Below, one piece after another: positions 62,701-64,000 of a DNA stretch of 64,000 nt (within the stretch, counting starts at the first letter, position 1; the number at the start of each line of letters is the position of its first letter). The DNA comes from Bombus terrestris. Its lineage: Eukaryota > Arthropoda > Insecta > Hymenoptera > Apidae. Location: NCBI RefSeq assembly GCF_910591885.1, contig NW_025963575.1:124001-188000 (forward strand), given 5' to 3'. The notes under the pieces were generated by a model. That model had not been told where the DNA came from, did no database searches, and saw nothing but the letters and a program-made list of their open reading frames with translations. The translations under genes and the position numbers were made by a program.

Positions 62701-64000
62701 GGTGTCCAACGATGTCCAACGATGTCCAACGATGTCCAACGGTGTCCAACGATGTCCAACGATGTCCAACGATGTCCAACGGTGTCCAACGGTGTCCCAC
62801 GGTGTCCCACGTTGTCCCACGTTGTCCCACGTTGTCCCACGTTGTCCCACGTTGTCCCACGGTGTCCAACGGTGTCCAACGATGTCCAACGGTGTCCCAC
62901 GTTGTCCCACGTTGTCCCACGTTGTCCCACGTTGTCCCACGTTGTCCAACGATGTCCAACGGTGTCCCTCATTGTCCCACGTTGTCCCACGTTGTCCCAC
63001 GTTGTCCCACGATGTCCCACGTTGTCCAACGATGTCCAACGGTGTCCCACGTTGTCCCACGTTGTCCTACGTTGTCCCACGTTGTCCCACGTTGTCCCAC
63101 GTTGTCCCACGTCGTCCCACGTTGTCCCACGGTGTCCAACGGTGTCCCACGTTGTCCCACGTTGTCCCACGGTGTCCAACGATGTCCAACGGTGTCCAAC
63201 GGTGTCCCACGGTGTCCAACGATGTCCAACGGTGTCCCACGTTGTCCCACGTTGTCCCACGTTGTCCCACGTTGTCCCACGTTGTCCGACGTTGTCCCAC
63301 GTTGTCCCACGTTGTCCCACGTTGTCCCACGTTGTCCCACGTTGTCCCACGTTGTCCCACGTTGTCCCACGTTGTCCCACGGTGTCCAACGGTGTCCAAC
63401 GATGTCCAACGGTGTCCAACGGTGTCCCACGATGTCCACCGATGTCCAACGGTGTCCAACGGTGTCCAACGGTGTCCAACGGTGTCCAACGATGTCCAAC
63501 GATGTCCAACGATGTCCAACGGTGTCCAACGGTGTCCCACGGTGTCCAACGGTGTCCCACGTTGTCCCACGTTGTCCCACGTTGTCCCACGTTGTCCCAC
63601 GTTGTCCCACGTTGTCCCACGTTGTCCCACGTTGTCCCACGTTGTCCCACGTTGTCCCACGTTGTCCCACGTTGTCCCACGTTGTCCCACGTTGTCCCAC
63701 GATGTCCCACGTTGTCCAACGATGTCCAACGGTGTCCCACGTTGTCCCACGTTGTCCCACGTTGCCCCACGTTGTCCCACGGTGTCCAACGGTGTCCAAC
63801 GGTGTCCCACGTTGTCCCACGTTGTCCCACGTTGTCCCACGTTGTCCCACGTTGTCCCACGTTGTCCCACGTTGTCCCACGTTGTCCCACGTTGTCCCAC
63901 GATGTCCCACGTTGTCCAACGATGTCCAACGGTGTCCCACGGTGTCCCACGTTGTCCCACGTTGTCCCACGTTGTCCCACGTTGTCCCACGTTGTCTCAC
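53431..64000. repeat. Related blocks spaced 3.6 and 4.5 kb to the window end
   Basis: A marker series is repeated three times: CCATGG (53431, 57011, 61551), ATGTCCACCG (+220), TTTTCCCACG (+770), ATGTCCACCG (about +1,100) and CCCTCATT (54861, 58421, 62961). The spacings are about 3,570 and 4,540 bp. Smaller duplications lie inside: 440 bp (CCCTCATT 58421 and 58861) and 1,330 bp (CCCTCATT 59351 and 60681; TTGTCCTACG 59541 and 60871; GTGTCCCATG 59711 and 61041). The third block is cut by the window end, where the last unit has the TCTCAC variant also seen at 55451 and 59111. Confidence 0.83.
55111..55380 (-). repeat. Longest uniform C-type run seen (27 units); quadruplex-compatible tract on the - strand
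   Basis: Twenty-seven consecutive consensus units without a substitution, the longest such run I found. The - strand reads GGG followed by 7 other bases, repeated. This meets the usual pattern search for four G3 tracts with loops of up to 7 bases, at its upper loop limit; the + strand has the matching C3 tracts. R-type units have GG instead of GGG and interrupt the pattern. Folding is an inference and could be weak with 7-base loops. Confidence 0.75.

Larger units (their letters stand above)
13951..62980. repeat. CCCTCATT marker, 17 copies confined to the right domain
   Basis: GTGTCCCTC followed by ATTGTCCC replaces the normal junction, with one change at A8 and one at G10. Copies start at about 13951, 16941, 27771, 36131, 38561, 39661, 45351, 46511, 49251, 51971, 54861, 55691, 58421, 58861, 59351, 60681 and 62961. 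The preceding units are usually TTGTCCAACG and ATGTCCAACG. On the - strand the variant puts a TGA in one frame. Its absence from 1-12971 supports separate homogenisation of the two domains. Confidence 0.9.
1..64000. repeat. Satellite array of a 10-bp monomer (TTGTCCCACG)n filling the window
   Basis: Every base belongs to a head-to-tail 10-bp unit with consensus TTGTCCCACG: 1,296 units to position 12960, one 11-bp unit, then about 5,102 units plus 9 bases. All units have the same orientation; no inversion was seen. The consensus is 60% GC and strongly strand-asymmetric (C 40%, T 30%, G 20%, A 10% on +). Variation consists of substitutions and of gain or loss of whole units. Both ends of the window lie inside the array, so its true length is unknown. 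The size and nested duplications are typical of eukaryotic satellite DNA spread by unequal exchange. I do not recognise the monomer as a named family, so genomic location and function are open. There is no unique sequence, so no stretch holds a gene. Confidence 0.98.
12972..64000. repeat. Right domain of the array (register 2)
   Basis: About 51 kb in the shifted register without another break. R-type clusters built around ATGTCCACCG are frequent (about 65 examples, the first near 13451, the last near 63431). The CCCTCATT variant occurs 17 times here and not on the left. Other local markers are ATGTCAAACG (20191, 25201, 33581, 49891), GTGTCCAGCG (21961, 27421, 35781), a GTATCCAACG type (19121, 24131, 30221, 32511) and TTGTCCGACG (19891, 20961, 24901, 25981, 30981, 33281, 34361, 48361, 63281). 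Nested duplications of many sizes account for the spacing of these markers. Confidence 0.85.

Noticed and set aside
1..64000. CRISPR array
   Set aside because: The repeats are 10 bp, directly adjacent, with no unique spacers, no palindromic repeat of 23-47 bp and no cas genes.
1..64000. Telomeric repeat tract
   Set aside because: The G-rich strand has GGG per unit, as many telomere repeats do, but the array has nested duplications, two variant domains and dense internal variants over 64 kb and no chromosome end is visible. No telomere repeat known to me is CGTGGGACAA. A subtelomeric position remains possible.
1..64000. A known 10- to 12-bp insect satellite (AATAACATAG or the dodeca satellite of Drosophila)
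   Set aside because: AATAACATAG is AT-rich and unrelated. The dodeca unit is 11-12 bp with a GTACTGGT core that does not occur here.
1..64000. tRNA, rRNA, promoters, ribosome binding sites, terminators or a replication origin
   Set aside because: The sequence complexity is too low to hold any of these: apart from scattered substitutions there is no sequence outside the 10-bp unit, and no inverted repeat long enough for a stem was seen.

Overview
The whole 64,000-base window is one uninterrupted tandem array of a 10-bp unit, TTGTCCCACG on the + strand (CGTGGGACAA on the - strand). There are about 6,400 units. I see no unique sequence, gene, RNA gene, transposon or regulatory site anywhere. 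An array of this size with nested, larger-scale duplications is what eukaryotic nuclear satellite DNA looks like (centromeric, pericentromeric, subtelomeric or other heterochromatin), probably from a long-read assembly. The species cannot be told from the sequence, and I do not recognise the monomer as a named satellite family.

There are two main unit types. C-type (TTGTCCCACG) forms long uniform runs. R-type (GTGTCCAACG and ATGTCCAACG) carries a purine at position 1 linked to A at position 7 and occurs as pairs or as clusters of up to 18 units. Rarer variants act as lineage markers: a four-substitution doublet that creates CCATGG, a CCCTCATT variant, ATGTCCACCG, TTATCCCACG, GTGTCACACG and others. 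Their spacing exposes tandem duplications, and nearly all offsets are multiples of 10 bp.

Layout. Bases 1-12960 form a left domain in one 10-bp register, with private variants and a tandem duplication of about 4 kb (2271-6220 and 6221-10280). At 12961-12971 a single 11-bp unit shifts the register by one base, the only such break I found. Bases 12972-64000 form a right domain in the new register, rich in ATGTCCACCG clusters and in CCCTCATT markers that are absent on the left. It contains three large related copies (about 17.1-22.1, 22.1-28.2 and 28.2-36.6 kb; the third has an internal 2.29-kb tandem duplication), a 1.57-1.6-kb duplication at 40.8-43.9 kb, a 1.16-kb duplication at 44.9-47.1 kb, a 2.7-kb duplication at 48.5-53.7 kb, and related blocks spaced 3.6 and 4.5 kb apart from 53.4 kb to the end.

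Because neither strand of the consensus has a stop codon in any frame, the array gives enormous open reading frames. These are by-products of the repeat and are not annotated as genes. The most interesting properties are the quadruplex-compatible G-rich strand in C-type runs, the near-helical 10-bp period, the almost complete retention of the CpG at each unit junction, the absence of any inserted element, and the domain boundary that coincides with the only register slip.
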